Assembly: GCF_033366695.1 (NCBI RefSeq)
Contig: NZ_JAOBTQ010000001.1
Coordinates: forward strand, 62,001 to 126,000
Length of the DNA stretch: 64,000 bases
Source of the DNA: Streptomyces sp. SCL15-4
GTDB lineage: Bacteria; Actinomycetota; Actinomycetes; Streptomycetales; Streptomycetaceae
Reading direction: 5' to 3'
The notes beneath the pieces are model-generated. The model did not search any database. It saw only the letters and a list, made by a program, of their open reading frames with translations, and was not told where the DNA came from. Of the stretch, positions 1-9,331 are shown one piece after another. Position numbers and translations under genes: made by a program. Within the stretch, counting starts at the first letter, position 1. Each line of letters begins with the position of its first letter.

Positions 1-242
1 AACTGGACGTGTTCGCAGCTCTGGAGGTGCTGCGGCTCCCGGGCGCCGTGGCGTGCTCGGAGTGCGGTGCCGATGTCGCCCTCGGGCCGCTCGCATAGGC
101 CGCGACCGCTGCACCGCCCGCCCCCACGACCAGCTCCGAAATGCTCTCCGACTCCCTGTTCCCCACCGCCTCGGCACCCGAAGGGCTGGAGGGCGGGGCG
201 CCCTTCGCGGGCGCGCTGCCCGTAGGTCGATGGGAGACGGCG

Positions 243-689
243 ATGGAGTGGATGGACGCGGTGCGGGCGCTGGCCAAGGACCCGCTGGTGCGCCTGGCGG
301 TACGTGAGGGCGTCCGGGAGATCGCCCGGCGTGCGCGGCGCGGCCGCGGCTCGGCGGCCGTGCACAGTGAGGCGAGGCCGGCCACCGCGGTCCCGAGTGC
401 TGGAGGAACGGAGAAGCTGGTGACGACGACGGTCGACGGCAGGACGGGCGAGCAGCTCGCCGAGGACCTGCTGCGGGGCGTGGGCAACGAGTACATGCTG
501 GCGGCGACCCGGTTCCTCGGAGCCCACCGCGACGGATTCTGGCTGCAGCGCTTCGCTGAGGACCAGGAACTCGCGGCGGCCGCCGGCCGCCCGCTGATCG
601 ACCGCAGCGCGAAGCACCCCAGCGTCGACTGGGACCCGGTCGGCCATCTGTTGATGCTCACCGGGTCGCCGGTGACCCGCTCGTCATAG
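243..689 (+). CDS. Hypothetical small protein, probably cut short by an in-frame TAG
   Basis: I do not recognise the function. The start at 243 is chosen because GGGAG lies six bases upstream and because a paralogue near 15.8 kb (minus strand) keeps the same leader, spacing and N-terminus (MEWMD, then DPLVRLAV, then an Arg-rich stretch). An upstream ATG at 141 is open but lies in the conserved leader. The reading frame does not really end at the TAG at 687: the same frame continues with good Streptomyces codon use (SEVLVLRF, ECPIQLRPF, then an acidic/Ala helix) to a TGA at 831-833. That would give a protein of about 196 residues. The TAG is probably a nonsense mutation. The body is charged and helical, with no signal peptide or clear membrane segment. 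Confidence 0.5.
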   Translation: MEWMDAVRALAKDPLVRLAVREGVREIARRARRGRGSAAVHSEARPATAVPSAGGTEKLVTTTVDGRTGEQLAEDLLRGVGNEYMLAATRFLGAHRDGFWLQRFAEDQELAAAAGRPLIDRSAKHPSVDWDPVGHLLMLTGSPVTRSS

Positions 690-783
690 AGCGAGGTCTT
701 GGTGCTGCGGTTCGCCGCCTCCCTAGTCGGTGAGTGCCCCATCCAGCTCCGCCCCTTCCTCCAGGTCTTCGACGACGCCGAGT

Positions 784-1560
784 TCACGGCAGCCCTGCAG
801 GCGCTGCGCGCGGCACGTGGCGACGAGGGCTGACACCGCCTGGATACCAGGTGGCAACGGGTGTGAGCTGGGCTTTATCCACCCCGTGGCCGGGCGGCCT
901 GCTGGGCTGTCCGACGGGCCACGGTCGGGTCGATGGCGGTGAACGGCCGCACCTGTCCGCCGGTGCCCGGGTCGAGGCCGCCCGGCGGCAGGAGTTCCAG
1001 CTCCTGGGCGACACCGTCGACCCACCGGCCGCCCGGGTCGGGGCCGCCCTGCAGTTGGCGCACGAAGGCTCGGTGGCGAGATAGGCCACCGGGCGCCGGA
1101 CCTGCTTGTACGCGCACAGGATCGCGCGCAGCGTGGCCGCTGGCTTGGCCGTCAGCTCGACCTCGACGGCGGCGAGCCGACGCCAGGCAGCACCACGACG
1201 AGGTCGGGCCAGTGCACCGCGCGGGCCCCGACGGGCACGGCGAGCGTCTCCCCGCGCCGGGCACCGGCCGGGACTGGCACGCCGAGGTCCGCCGGGGACT
1301 CCGCCGCGCGGCCGGGCGCGGCTTCGGCGGCGTGCGCCTCCCGCTTGGAGAGCACTGTGTGCCCTCGTGCTCCAGCCGGATGCCGGCGTCGGCGACGGCC
1401 AGGCGGTGCAGCAGCCGCTCGCCGAGGGGACAGCTGGCAGCGCACCGAAGAGGACGAGCAGCTGCCCCGACCTCGCCCGCGCCGCGTGTCCGCCGCCGGC
1501 GTTCCGCCCGCTCCCGGCTAGACCCACGTCGCCCTCGCGGTAAACGCTGGAGCAGATGGT
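784..1560 (-). pseudogene. Replication-relaxation family protein, frameshifted remnant
   Basis: Pieces of one protein lie in all three minus-strand frames. In order they are: a segment with HTVLSKREAHAAEA and PDLVVVLPG; then AVEVELTAKPAATLRAIL followed by YLATEP; then RQLQGG, GRWVDGVAQELELLPPGG and a C-terminal tail. The pattern of a PDLVVVLP strand followed by an AVEVELT strand is typical, as I recall it, of the actinobacterial replication-relaxation (Replic_Relax) family found on plasmids and chromosome arms. At least two frameshifts separate the pieces, and no single start or complete frame remains. The gene is most likely dead unless the frameshifts are sequence errors. The family name rests on motif memory alone. 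Confidence 0.5.
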
Positions 1561-1733
1561 TCGTCACGTTATCCGGCGGCAGACGGCACTGTGCGGCAGC
1601 CCGGTCCAGTGCGCACACAGCGAGGCAACTTCATGGATTGCGCCCCGGTCGGGCCCGGGCGCACCGTACGGTCACTTCTACGGATGGCGACCAGGCGGTG
1701 ACGCCGGGTCATGTTTGGAAGGGGAAGCCGAGG

Positions 1734-3521
1734 ATGGTCAACGCCCGTACGTACCCGCTGTGGCGGGAGCTCGCGATGAGCGAGGACCTCCCCAAGGAAG
1801 CCCTCAAGACGGTGATCGAAGCCCTATGCACTCCGGCGACGACACCGGACGGCTTCGACGCCCAGGCCGACCGGTGGCGGGAGGAAGCCCTCAAGGCCGC
1901 GCTGCCCGCCCTGCTGGCCCGGACCCCTGCTAAACGGCTGCGCAGCCGGCTCCTGGTGCACGCCGACGACAAGACGCTGGCCGCCCTGGCGGCCGACGGC
2001 ACCGTGACCGCCGCCGACGTGCCCGCCATCCTGCGGCACCGCCGGGCCTGGGCCGGGCTGATCTCCGCGCTGGCACGGCACCCCGGCCAGGTCGATGCGG
2101 CCATCGCGCTCCTGCCCCGCCTCCCCCAGCACGAGGTAGAGCAGGTCGTCCGGGACTGGGATCCCGACCGGTACACCCGCGCCAAGGACGCAGCGCCAGC
2201 CCCACCCGTGCCGCCACAGCTGTTCGACGCCGTCCTGGAAGCCTGCCTCTCCCCGCTCGCCGCGTACCTGCTCCACCCGGAGCCCGAAGAGGGCTGGGAA
2301 CAGGTGTCCGCGTTCTCGAAGGACTGGTCGCTGGAGCTGGGCGACCGCGCCGGCTGGGCGATGCTGGCCCGCTGCCCCGAACGGTGGGCGCAGCTCACCG
2401 CGCACCCCGTGTTCGGGGCGGCTGTCCAGCACCTGCTGCTGGACCAGGCCGAGACACAGGCCCTCGAGGACGCCCGGCTCCGCGCCACCGACCCCGACGG
2501 TGAGGAACTGCCCGCCGATCCGGCGCCCGCACTCAGCGAGGAACTGCTGCTCGCCTGCCTTCCGGCCCTGTGCCTGCCCGAACTGGCCGACCTGCCCAAC
2601 CCGCAGGTGACCGCCCGCCGGACCCTCCACCACATCGCAAACCGCCTCCGCAGCAATCCGCGCCTGGCAGACCTTGCCGCCGACCAGCTGCAAGCGGCCG
2701 CCGACGCTCTCGTCACCCGCGGCCAACTGCTCACCTGGTCCGACAAGCAGGAGAGCGACCACGAGTTCGACGGCCGCGTCCTGCGCCTCGCCAAGGACCT
2801 GGCCCTCCTCAGCGCCAACCCCGACCACCTTGCCGGGGTCTGCGCCCAGCTCGCCCGACTGGATCAGCCGGCCGTCGTCTCCCCCACGCCGAGCCGAACC
2901 CTGATCCGCGTCCTCGACAACGTCGACCCGGACCGCGACCGCCCGGCCCGACTCCTGGAACGCCACTACGAGCACCGCCGGGTCAAGGCCCTGACCGTCC
3001 TCATCGACAACCCGAACACCCCGCGCACCGCCGTCGCGGACGTCCTGAACGGGCTGCACCCCGCCGAGCTGGCCTGGATCGCCGAGAAAGCCGGCGGCCC
3101 CGACTGGTTCCTGGCCGCGGCGGCCGCCCTCCCGGTGCCCGAAGACGAGGACGACGGTGTGGTGCGGCTGGTGGACGACGACGAACTCGGCAAGTATCCC
3201 GACCCGGCGGCCGTCCTGCAGTCCTGGCTCGACTCCCCCGCCACCAGTGCGATCCTCTCCCGCTCCGAGATCTACCGCGCCGTGGTGAAGTCCCGCTACC
3301 GCACCCTGGAGCACCTGCGCCAGATCCCCGCCGACGAGGTCCTCGCCAACCACGAACCCGACGTCGCCCTGAAGATCCTTCTGGAGCACTGCAGCCGCAG
3401 CACCGACCGGTGGGAGGCACTCGCCGCCGCCATGACCTTCGACTACGACGACGAGAAGATCACCTTCGGCCAGCTCCTCGACTCCCTGGACGGCACGCCC
3501 GCCCCGGCACGCGCGTCCTGA
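1734..3521 (+). CDS. Large leucine-rich helical protein, function unknown
   Basis: 595 residues from ATG 1734, which has GGAAGGGGAAG about seven bases upstream. The open frame runs further upstream, but codon use deteriorates there. The protein has no signal peptide or membrane segment. It is built of repeated Leu/Ala-rich amphipathic helices (for example KAALPALLARTPAKRL, EELLLACLPALCLPEL), suggesting an alpha-solenoid (HEAT/ARM-like) fold. The N-terminal third has RLLVHADDKTLAALAADG, reminiscent of leucine-rich-variant repeats. Acidic patches (EDEDDG, DYDDEK) occur near the C-terminus. Codon use is strongly GC-biased throughout, so the gene is likely intact and expressed. A scaffold role is only a guess from the fold. 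Confidence 0.7.
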   Translation: MVNARTYPLWRELAMSEDLPKEALKTVIEALCTPATTPDGFDAQADRWREEALKAALPALLARTPAKRLRSRLLVHADDKTLAALAADGTVTAADVPAILRHRRAWAGLISALARHPGQVDAAIALLPRLPQHEVEQVVRDWDPDRYTRAKDAAPAPPVPPQLFDAVLEACLSPLAAYLLHPEPEEGWEQVSAFSKDWSLELGDRAGWAMLARCPERWAQLTAHPVFGAAVQHLLLDQAETQALEDARLRATDPDGEELPADPAPALSEELLLACLPALCLPELADLPNPQVTARRTLHHIANRLRSNPRLADLAADQLQAAADALVTRGQLLTWSDKQESDHEFDGRVLRLAKDLALLSANPDHLAGVCAQLARLDQPAVVSPTPSRTLIRVLDNVDPDRDRPARLLERHYEHRRVKALTVLIDNPNTPRTAVADVLNGLHPAELAWIAEKAGGPDWFLAAAAALPVPEDEDDGVVRLVDDDELGKYPDPAAVLQSWLDSPATSAILSRSEIYRAVVKSRYRTLEHLRQIPADEVLANHEPDVALKILLEHCSRSTDRWEALAAAMTFDYDDEKITFGQLLDSLDGTPAPARAS

Positions 3522-3677
3522 CCGGCCTGCTTCGCCAGCCACGCGCTCTGAAACAGGCCCGGGTTCACCTGCCTTGGCCCGTGTGCCGCATACGGTGGCT
3601 TCGCCGCCCGCAGACACGCCCGGCGCAGCGGGAAGAGGCGGCATGCATCGCAGACACGGCACGGGAGGAAGACCGGG

Positions 3678-4342
3678 ATGACGCAGGCCGCGGTGAACGA
3701 GCGGGTGCCGGGGCGCCGTTAGACAGTGCGTCTGGACGCAGCCGGCCGGGGCAGTACGGCCGTGCGCATCTCGTGCAGCCGTCCCGCCTGCGCCGAGCAG
3801 TGCCTGGCGTCCGCGGCCGCCGGCCGTGCGGCCGCCATCGCCCACCTCAAGGCCCACCTGCGCGCCGCCCCCGCCCCCGGCCCGGAGCGTACTGCGCATG
3901 CAAGCTGCAGGGCTGCCACACCCACCTCCCAGACACCGGCCGGCATACGCGTGCCGAACCTTGGCGATGCGGCGGTCCGGTCGTCCTGGCCGTGGTCACA
4001 GACCGGGAAGGGCGCTGGTGGCAGGCCATGGAGTGTTGCTCGAGGTGCGCGGCCGCCACCCCTGGCGCCAAGATCGCAGCCGCTTCCCAGCCGTCCAGCC
4101 CTCAGACCACCGTCTGCCCGGCCCGCGCAGCCACGGGCACGGGCGGGCCGCGGTTCTCCGGCCATCAGGCCGCCGCCGGGACGGCAGTTCCGGCTCCCCG
4201 GCCGGTACCCGCACGGTGCCCCCGCCGCAGGCGAAGATCGCCCAGCGGGTCATCCCCCACGACCTGCGGCCCGCGGGACGAACTCATCAAGCTCGGAGAT
4301 CTCGAGCAACCCCCGCACGAGCGGGGATTGCTCGAACCTTGA
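3678..4342 (+). pseudogene. Cysteine-rich conserved hypothetical, interrupted
   Basis: The gene starts at ATG 3678 (MTQAAVNERVPGRR) and meets an in-frame TAG at 3720. The same frame continues with TVRLDAAGRGSTAVRISC and CAEQCLA. Near 3880-3900 the sense moves to another frame, giving AYCACKLQGCHTHLPD, GGPVVLAVVTDREG and WWQAMECCSRCAAATPGA. The C-x2-C type spacings suggest a small zinc-binding protein of about 150 residues. I recall similar conserved small proteins in Streptomyces but no assigned function. One nonsense codon and one frameshift make it a pseudogene as read. The stretch from about 4150 to the stop is low-quality coding and may be past the true end. Confidence 0.55.
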
Positions 4343-4394
4343 GCAAATCGAGCTGACGATCTCCTGGCCGTCCCCGCGCCCGCGGGGGTTGCTC
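4305..4394 (+). CRISPR. Minimal type I-E-like CRISPR remnant (two repeats, one spacer)
   Basis: Two 29-base units at 4305-4333 and 4366-4394 each contain an inverted CCCCGC...GCGGGG core followed by TTGCTC. They match at 21 of 29 positions and flank a 32-base spacer (4334-4365). The 29/32 geometry (period 61) and the palindromic CCCCGC/GCGGGG core are typical of actinobacterial type I-E arrays. No cas genes lie in the window. With only two divergent repeats this is a degenerate or terminal fragment, not a working array. Confidence 0.45.
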
Positions 4395-4495
4395 GGCCGA
4401 GGACGGGCCTGAGTTGGGGGCAGGTCGGCCGTGGACTGGCACTCCGAACGTCACCCGGCGGGCCGAGCTGCGGCTACTGGCAGCTTCGCCGGTGT

Positions 4496-5068
4496 TCAGG
4501 GGGTTCGCTGCGGTAGCCGGCCCGCTGCGGCACGGATGCGCAGTACGCGGAGCTGGCCAAGCCGTTGCTGCAGGAGGTACTGGGCGGTGCGGTGTCGGGC
4601 CTGTTCGGCGGCTTCCTCCGCAGCGCGGTGAGCGGTGGGGTGGCGGCGCAGGACCATCTCGTACACCGTCTCCGCCTCCGCGTCGGCTTCCTCGCTGCGC
4701 AGCAGCCGCTTGAGGGCGCTGGTGCGGCATTCGGCCAGGATGCGGTCGGCCACTTCCCGTTCGGTGAGGGACTGAAGCTCCGGCTGGCTGTCGTGGTGCC
4801 GGCTGGCCTTGGCGAGCAGGGCCTGGGTGTCGGCCTGACACCGGTCGGTGAGCCGGGCAACGCCGTCGGGGTCCACGATCCGCCTGCCTGCGGGGACCAG
4901 GACTCGTTCACCGGTCTGCGGATTGCGTGCGCGGCGCGCGGAGGTGTGGACCGCCTGGAGCCTGCCGAACCCGGTCACGGAGACGGCGTCGCCATCCAGG
5001 ACGCGCCGGACCAGAGTGTCCAGCACCACTTCCAGGGCTTCGGCGGCAGCCGACCCCGTACCTGGCAA
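4496..5068 (-). CDS. HU-family DNA-binding protein with a long C-terminal extension
   Basis: 190 residues from TTG 5068. The HU/IHF signature is clear: VSVTGFGRL, then ARNPQTGERVLVPAGRR, the DNA-binding arm that ends in the conserved NPQTGE. The rest, about 120 residues, is a charged helical extension (LTEREVADRILAECRTSALK, then many Ala/Arg/Glu), unlike the 90-100 residue housekeeping HU. The N-terminal helix looks cut: a GTG at 5081 reads VINGFARYGVG in another frame and would fuse naturally to SAAAEALEVVLDTL after a one-base shift near 5050. So either the gene begins at TTG without helix 1, or it is frameshifted. It is divergent from the oxidoreductase gene, with about 40 bases between them. 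Confidence 0.65.
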   Translation of the reverse strand: MPGTGSAAAEALEVVLDTLVRRVLDGDAVSVTGFGRLQAVHTSARRARNPQTGERVLVPAGRRIVDPDGVARLTDRCQADTQALLAKASRHHDSQPELQSLTEREVADRILAECRTSALKRLLRSEEADAEAETVYEMVLRRHPTAHRAAEEAAEQARHRTAQYLLQQRLGQLRVLRIRAAAGRLPQRTP

Positions 5069-5110
5069 AGCCGTTGATCACCTCTTCGGCCGGACCGTAG
5101 GTTCCGTCGC

Positions 5111-5983
5111 ATGACGAATCTCCGGATAGGTGTGATGTACGACCGCGACTGGGTGCCCGAGGAGTTGCCCGCCTTCGCGCGGCGGGCCGAGGCGCTCGGC
5201 GCGGACGACCTGTGGGTGGTGGAGGACCTGCGCTGGAACGGCGGGGTGTCGGCGGCGGCCGTGGCGCTGGGCGCGACCGAGCGGCTGCGGGTGGGCATCG
5301 GGATTGCCCCGGCGCCGTTGCGCAGCCCGGCCCTGCTGGCGATGGAACTGGCCACGCTGGCACGGGTGTTCCCCGGTCGCCTGGTGGCCGGGATCGGTCA
5401 TGGCGTACGAGAGTGGATGGAGCAGGTCGGGGTGGCGCCGCGCTCTCCGCTGGCCCTGCTGGAGGAGACGATCACCGCGGTGCGGGCGCTGCTGCACGGG
5501 GAGCGGGTCACGGTGGACGGGCGGGAGGTGCGGATCGACGGCATCGAGCTGGTACATCCGCCCGCCGAGCCGCCGCCGCTGGTGGCGGGGGTGGTACGGC
5601 CGCGCTCGCTGGAGCTGTCCGGGCGGGTCGCGGACGGCACGCTGATCGCCGAGGGCCACGGACCGCGGGACTTGGAGCACATCCGGGCGCTGCTGGCCAA
5701 GGGCGGCGCGGGTGACGACCACACGCTGAACGTGTTCGCGTTCGCCTGCGTCGGCGACGACCCCGAGGAGGTCGCGCGGACCCTGCACCCGCACACCGAG
5801 GGGCACGGCGCCTGGCTGGGCCGCCCGCAGGAGGAGGTCTTCACCGTCTCCGGCGACGCCGCCGGGGCCGCGGCACGGATCGACGCGCTGCGGGAGTCGG
5901 GCGCCGACACCGTCGTCCTCCGGTTCGTCGGCGCCGAGCCGCTGCGGCAGCTGGAAGCGGTCCTGGAGGCCGCCCGGCGCTGA
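5111..5983 (+). CDS. LLM-class flavin-dependent oxidoreductase
   Basis: 290 residues, a normal length for short bacterial luciferase-like monooxygenases, with a TIM-barrel pattern: MTNLRIGVMYDRDW at strand 1, FARRAEALGADDLWVVEDL, LRVGIGIAPAPLRSPALLAMELATLARVFPGRLVAGIGHG, then RSPLALLEETITAVRALL and ELSGRVADGTLIAEG. The GR(L/V)xxGIGHG segment and the 'RSPLxLLEExxxAxRxLL' helix are typical of the F420- or FMN-dependent members. The protein is cytoplasmic. The substrate is unknown; such enzymes oxidise or reduce small organics. It ends in a strong hairpin shared with the convergent tpg gene and is likely monocistronic. Confidence 0.85.
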   Translation: MTNLRIGVMYDRDWVPEELPAFARRAEALGADDLWVVEDLRWNGGVSAAAVALGATERLRVGIGIAPAPLRSPALLAMELATLARVFPGRLVAGIGHGVREWMEQVGVAPRSPLALLEETITAVRALLHGERVTVDGREVRIDGIELVHPPAEPPPLVAGVVRPRSLELSGRVADGTLIAEGHGPRDLEHIRALLAKGGAGDDHTLNVFAFACVGDDPEEVARTLHPHTEGHGAWLGRPQEEVFTVSGDAAGAAARIDALRESGADTVVLRFVGAEPLRQLEAVLEAARR

Positions 5984-6096
5984 CCCGCCCTGCGTCGACA
6001 CGCAGGTCAGCGGGCTCTCCTCGCTCCGGACCGGCGGCGACCTGGCGGGAACGCCGCCGTGCCCGCCGGGCCGGCTGACCGTAGGCTGCGAAACGC

Positions 6097-6133
6097 CTGG
6101 CCCCCCCCGGCAGCCCCAATGCCGGGGGGCCAG
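6097..6133. terminator. Bidirectional terminator between the oxidoreductase and tpg
   Basis: CTGGCCCCCCCCGGCA and TGCCGGGGGGCCAG pair across a seven-base loop. The hairpin lies between two convergent genes, so it probably ends transcription from both sides. There is no T-run, as is usual in Streptomyces. Confidence 0.7.
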
Positions 6134-6155
6134 ATGCTTGGTACGGGGAGCCGGG

Positions 6156-6713
6156 CTACAGGTCGAATTCGAGGTGTTCGATGTCCGTGAAGCGCACCTC
6201 CTCCAGGGAGCCGGCGCGGCGTCCGCCGTCCTGGGAGTACACCTCCTTGAGTGCTTCGGCCGCAATCTCCTGGAGGCGGGCGTCGGTGGCACCGGCCTCC
6301 TGGGCGTCGAAGAGGCGGGCGGCGTACTGCGGGGGCAGGGCGACGGTCAGGTGCCGGATGCGGTCCTGGTCCGTCGACCCGATCGGCGCGGTGTAGCCCA
6401 TGCGGGCGCGGGTGTCGATGACGATGCCGCCGGTGGTGGCCGCCTTCTGCCGGGCCTTGGCCCGGATTTGTGGCTGCCAGCGCTTCCTCACCTCGCGCTC
6501 CAGGCGCGCGGCGAGGTCGGGGTGGGGCTTTTTGATCTGGTCCTTCACGTACCGCTCGACGGTGCGCTGGGAGATCCTCAGCAGCTGGGCGACCGCCTTG
6601 GTGCCCTTGAGCTGCCTGACCAGGTAGCGCATCTGCGCGCCGGCCGACTTCGGTGCCGGGCGGGTGGATGCCTTCTGCACCGCGGCCTCCAGGCCGTCCC
6701 CGAACAGGCTCAT
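6156..6713 (-). CDS. tpg: Telomere terminal protein Tpg
   Basis: 185 residues, the usual Tpg length. The sequence closely follows the Streptomyces terminal-protein family as I know it: MSLFGDGLE start, RPAPKSAGAQMRYLVRQLKG, the helix-turn-helix segment AQLLRISQRTVERYVKDQI, then TTGGIVIDTRAR, IRHLTVALPPQYAARLFDAQ and the ending EHLEFDL. Tpg becomes covalently attached to the 5' ends of linear Streptomyces replicons and primes end patching, recruited by Tap. The gene lies ten bases after the tap stop with a GGAG ribosome site, so the two form an operon. It is intact, unlike tap. It points to a linear replicon and a subtelomeric location. Confidence 0.93.
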   Translation of the reverse strand: MSLFGDGLEAAVQKASTRPAPKSAGAQMRYLVRQLKGTKAVAQLLRISQRTVERYVKDQIKKPHPDLAARLEREVRKRWQPQIRAKARQKAATTGGIVIDTRARMGYTAPIGSTDQDRIRHLTVALPPQYAARLFDAQEAGATDARLQEIAAEALKEVYSQDGGRRAGSLEEVRFTDIEHLEFDL

Positions 6714-6722
6714 CGCCTACTC

Positions 6723-8830
6723 CTACTTTCCGTTGTCGACGTCGGTGACGGTGCCGTCCTTGATGTACCGGGCGAGGTTGAGCTCCGGGGCGTTGAACCG
6801 CTCCCGGACCTCCTCGCCCCACAGGACGGTCTGGGTGCCCTCCCACTTCACGAGGCCGGGGTTGATGCCGAGCTTGAAGCCGCCGGGCAGCGGCTTGCCG
6901 TCCCGGTGGGGCAGGAAGTCCAGCGGGCTGGTGCCGTTGGCGGCGTAGACGACGCAGTCGGACAGGATCGCGACCGGGTACTGCCCGGTGAACGCCGCGT
7001 GTTTGACGATCTTGCGGTGGAGGTTGATGCGGGTGCGGGAGATGACCGCCGCACGGATGTCCGGCCGCCACGTCGGCCGTGCGAGAGCGCGCCACGGCTC
7101 TCCCGGCCGCCAGCCCTCGCCCCGTGGCCGCTCGCGGAGCTTGCCCAGGCCGCCCTTGACCGTGGCCTTGATCGCCGAGACGACGATCGCCAGCTCCGGG
7201 TCACGGTCCTTGTAGCCGTCCATCGCGGCGAGGAAGTCCTCGGGCGACAGGTCCGCGTCGACGCCGAGGTCGGCCATCGTGGCCAGGAAGGCGTCGCGCA
7301 GCCGCTGGTACCAGCCGTCCAGGTACCGGCCGTTCTCGTAGCGCACCCATGCCTCGATCGGGCACACCTCGTAGCCCAGTTCCACCGCGTACGCCACGGT
7401 CGGCGTCGCGTACCAGGCCGGCCCCTCAGGATGCTCGCCCTTCGGCGTGAAGGGGACGGCAGCAGACTCGCGTCCAGCTCCGCCCACTTGTACTTGCCGA
7501 CCTTCACACGGGACAGGTCGACGTGAGAGAGGTCGACCAGCCACGAGCCGGGCAGCTTCAGGTCGAACACCGGAGCCTTGACATGCGTCGCCTCACCGAG
7601 GCCGACGGTCAAGCCGTTGGCGCCGGCGGCGAAGGCCATGTTGACGTCGATGCCGACCAGGTACCGCAGCGTGCACTCCGCGTCGGTCATCGGACGGGCC
7701 CAGTCGTACGCCCCCTCGAACAGCTTCTCGCCGGGGCCGCGCACGTGGAACCGGGGCACGTCCTTCAGGACCGGGTGACCGTCGGGAACCTCGCACGGCG
7801 GCCAGTGCATCGGGGCGATGGCGTCCTTGCCCAGAGAGCCGGAGTTGTGCTCGGAATGCCGCTTGCCGTCGGCGTCCGGCTCCGGAGGCGCGCGTCGGCG
7901 GATGCAGCGCGGTCATCAGCTCCAGGCCGGTCACAGCCGTGGAACCGCGCGGCGTCATCACCCGCGAGGCGTACACGCCCAGCACACGGGCGAGTTCCGC
8001 CGGCGGAAGCTGCCCGGCCTCACCCCAGTGCCGGGTGTCCAGCGCCCCCCACGACGGGATGCACAGCTGCACGCAGGCCCGCTCCGAACCGGTCGCAAGG
8101 CGGTAGATCCGCGCCCACGGCCCGAACCCCCGCTTCGTCAGCTGCCAGTCGGCGCGGGTCAGCCGCTTGATGACCTTGTGGTTCTCCGGGATGCGCCCGG
8201 CGAGCCGCTCCTCCTCGGTGAGGACGATGGGCAGGCCGTAGCGCTCCAGCGCGGCTTCGGCGAGGACGAGCAGCGGGTCGGCGTCCTTGCCGGGCCCGGA
8301 CAGCTTCGGCTGCCCGAGCTTGGCCTCGCGCAGCGTCCAGTCGACCAGGGCCGGGATGCTCTTGGCGGGCACGTCCAGGACCAGGCCGCCGGTGCAGAAT
8401 GCCAGCACCTGACCGTCCTCGACATCGACGACCGCGAGCGGTCCGTTCCCGAACCGCGGGTCGGTGCCGCCCGCCGGGGTGCCGGCCGGGGCAGCCTTCC
8501 TCGCACGGGCGGCGCGACATCGAGGTCGTCCTGGTGGTGCGCGCCGGACGGGGGCGCGGTCGCCGGAGCGGCGGCGACAGGGGCAGGGGTCTGGGTGTTC
8601 TCGGTTGCAGTCATGTCCGCAGCCTCCGCCGTGTCCTGAACCAGCGCGCCAGCGGCGTCGGCGGGGTAGAGCTCCGCGAGCTTGTCCAGCAGCCGCGCGT
8701 AGGCGTCGCGCTCGGGCGGGCGGGGCTCGGTCTTGCCGGCCTCCCAGCCGGACACCGTCGCCCGGCGCACCCGCAGCGCGGCGGCGAGCAGCCCGTCCAG
8801 CCAGTGCCGCCCCTCCCCGATGTGATCACT
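6723..8830 (-). pseudogene. tap: Telomere-associated protein Tap, frameshifted
   Basis: Four pieces in order on the minus strand rebuild most of Tap (about 700 residues): RRATVSGWEAGKTEPRPPER (helix-turn-helix) to about 8510; DPRFGNGPLAVVDVEDGQVL to about 7885; HSEHNSGSLGKDAIAPMHWP and YLVGIDVNMAFAAGANGLTV to about 7460; then FTPKGEHPEGPAWYATPTVA to TDVDNGK. Tap binds telomeric 3' overhangs and Tpg. The pieces are separated by three frameshifts near 8510, 7885 and 7460. The N-terminus is also missing: the frame meets a stop just upstream of GEGRHWLDGLLAAALRVRRA, so the first helices are lost. The C-terminal half is well preserved. It is either a recent pseudogene or an intact gene with sequence errors; the missing N-terminus favours decay. 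Confidence 0.8.
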
Positions 8831-9067
8831 GGAAGTGACACGACCTCACATATGTCCCTCTGAAGTGACCGTTTGGGGCGACGTCCAGGCGGCCACGTTC
8901 ACGGAGCGGGAGTGCCCGGCCCGTCCGCCCGCCGCAGATCCGACAGGTTGACGCGCTTCAGCACCGGACGCAGCACGGCACGCTCCTGATGGTGGACCTG
9001 CCAGCGCCCCTCAAGTGAACTCCACCGCGATGCGCACTCCGCCGGTGTCACCAACCTCCTGCACAGC

Positions 9068-9331
9068 GTGACCCCTGGCATCGTCGCCTTTGCCCTCCAC
9101 CACCTTCGCCCCCTGTTGCCCGACCTCACTGATGGGCAGTGGGCACGCATCGATGCGGCAGCGGTCGCTCTGGATCTCCGGGTGTGCGAGGACCTGACCG
9201 GCGCCAACGGCACCGATCCCGTCGACAAACAGGTCCCGCCAGCCTGCTGCGACCCGGCCCTCCCCGCAGGCCAGATCGGCCTGTGGGGAGGGGTATGCGA
9301 ACACCCGGGGGCCGACAGCTCCGGTGCGTGA
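9068..9331 (+). CDS. Possible small protein, unknown
   Basis: 87 residues from GTG 9068. Third positions are strongly G/C and the sequence has plausible helices (FALHHLRPLLPDLTDGQWARIDAAAVALDLRVCEDL). Three cysteines in the second half (VPPACCDPALP, GGVCEH) could bind metal. There is no clear ribosome site, and competing frames exist on the other strand. I do not recognise a family. The adjacent 8840-9067 holds only short AAGTGAC-like repeats and a GTGATCAC palindrome. Confidence 0.3.
   Translation: MTPGIVAFALHHLRPLLPDLTDGQWARIDAAAVALDLRVCEDLTGANGTDPVDKQVPPACCDPALPAGQIGLWGGVCEHPGADSSGA

Noticed and set aside
1824..3899. 691-codon open frame on the minus strand
   Set aside because: Antisense shadow of the large helical protein; Gly/Val-rich, as expected from high-GC third positions, and no start signal.
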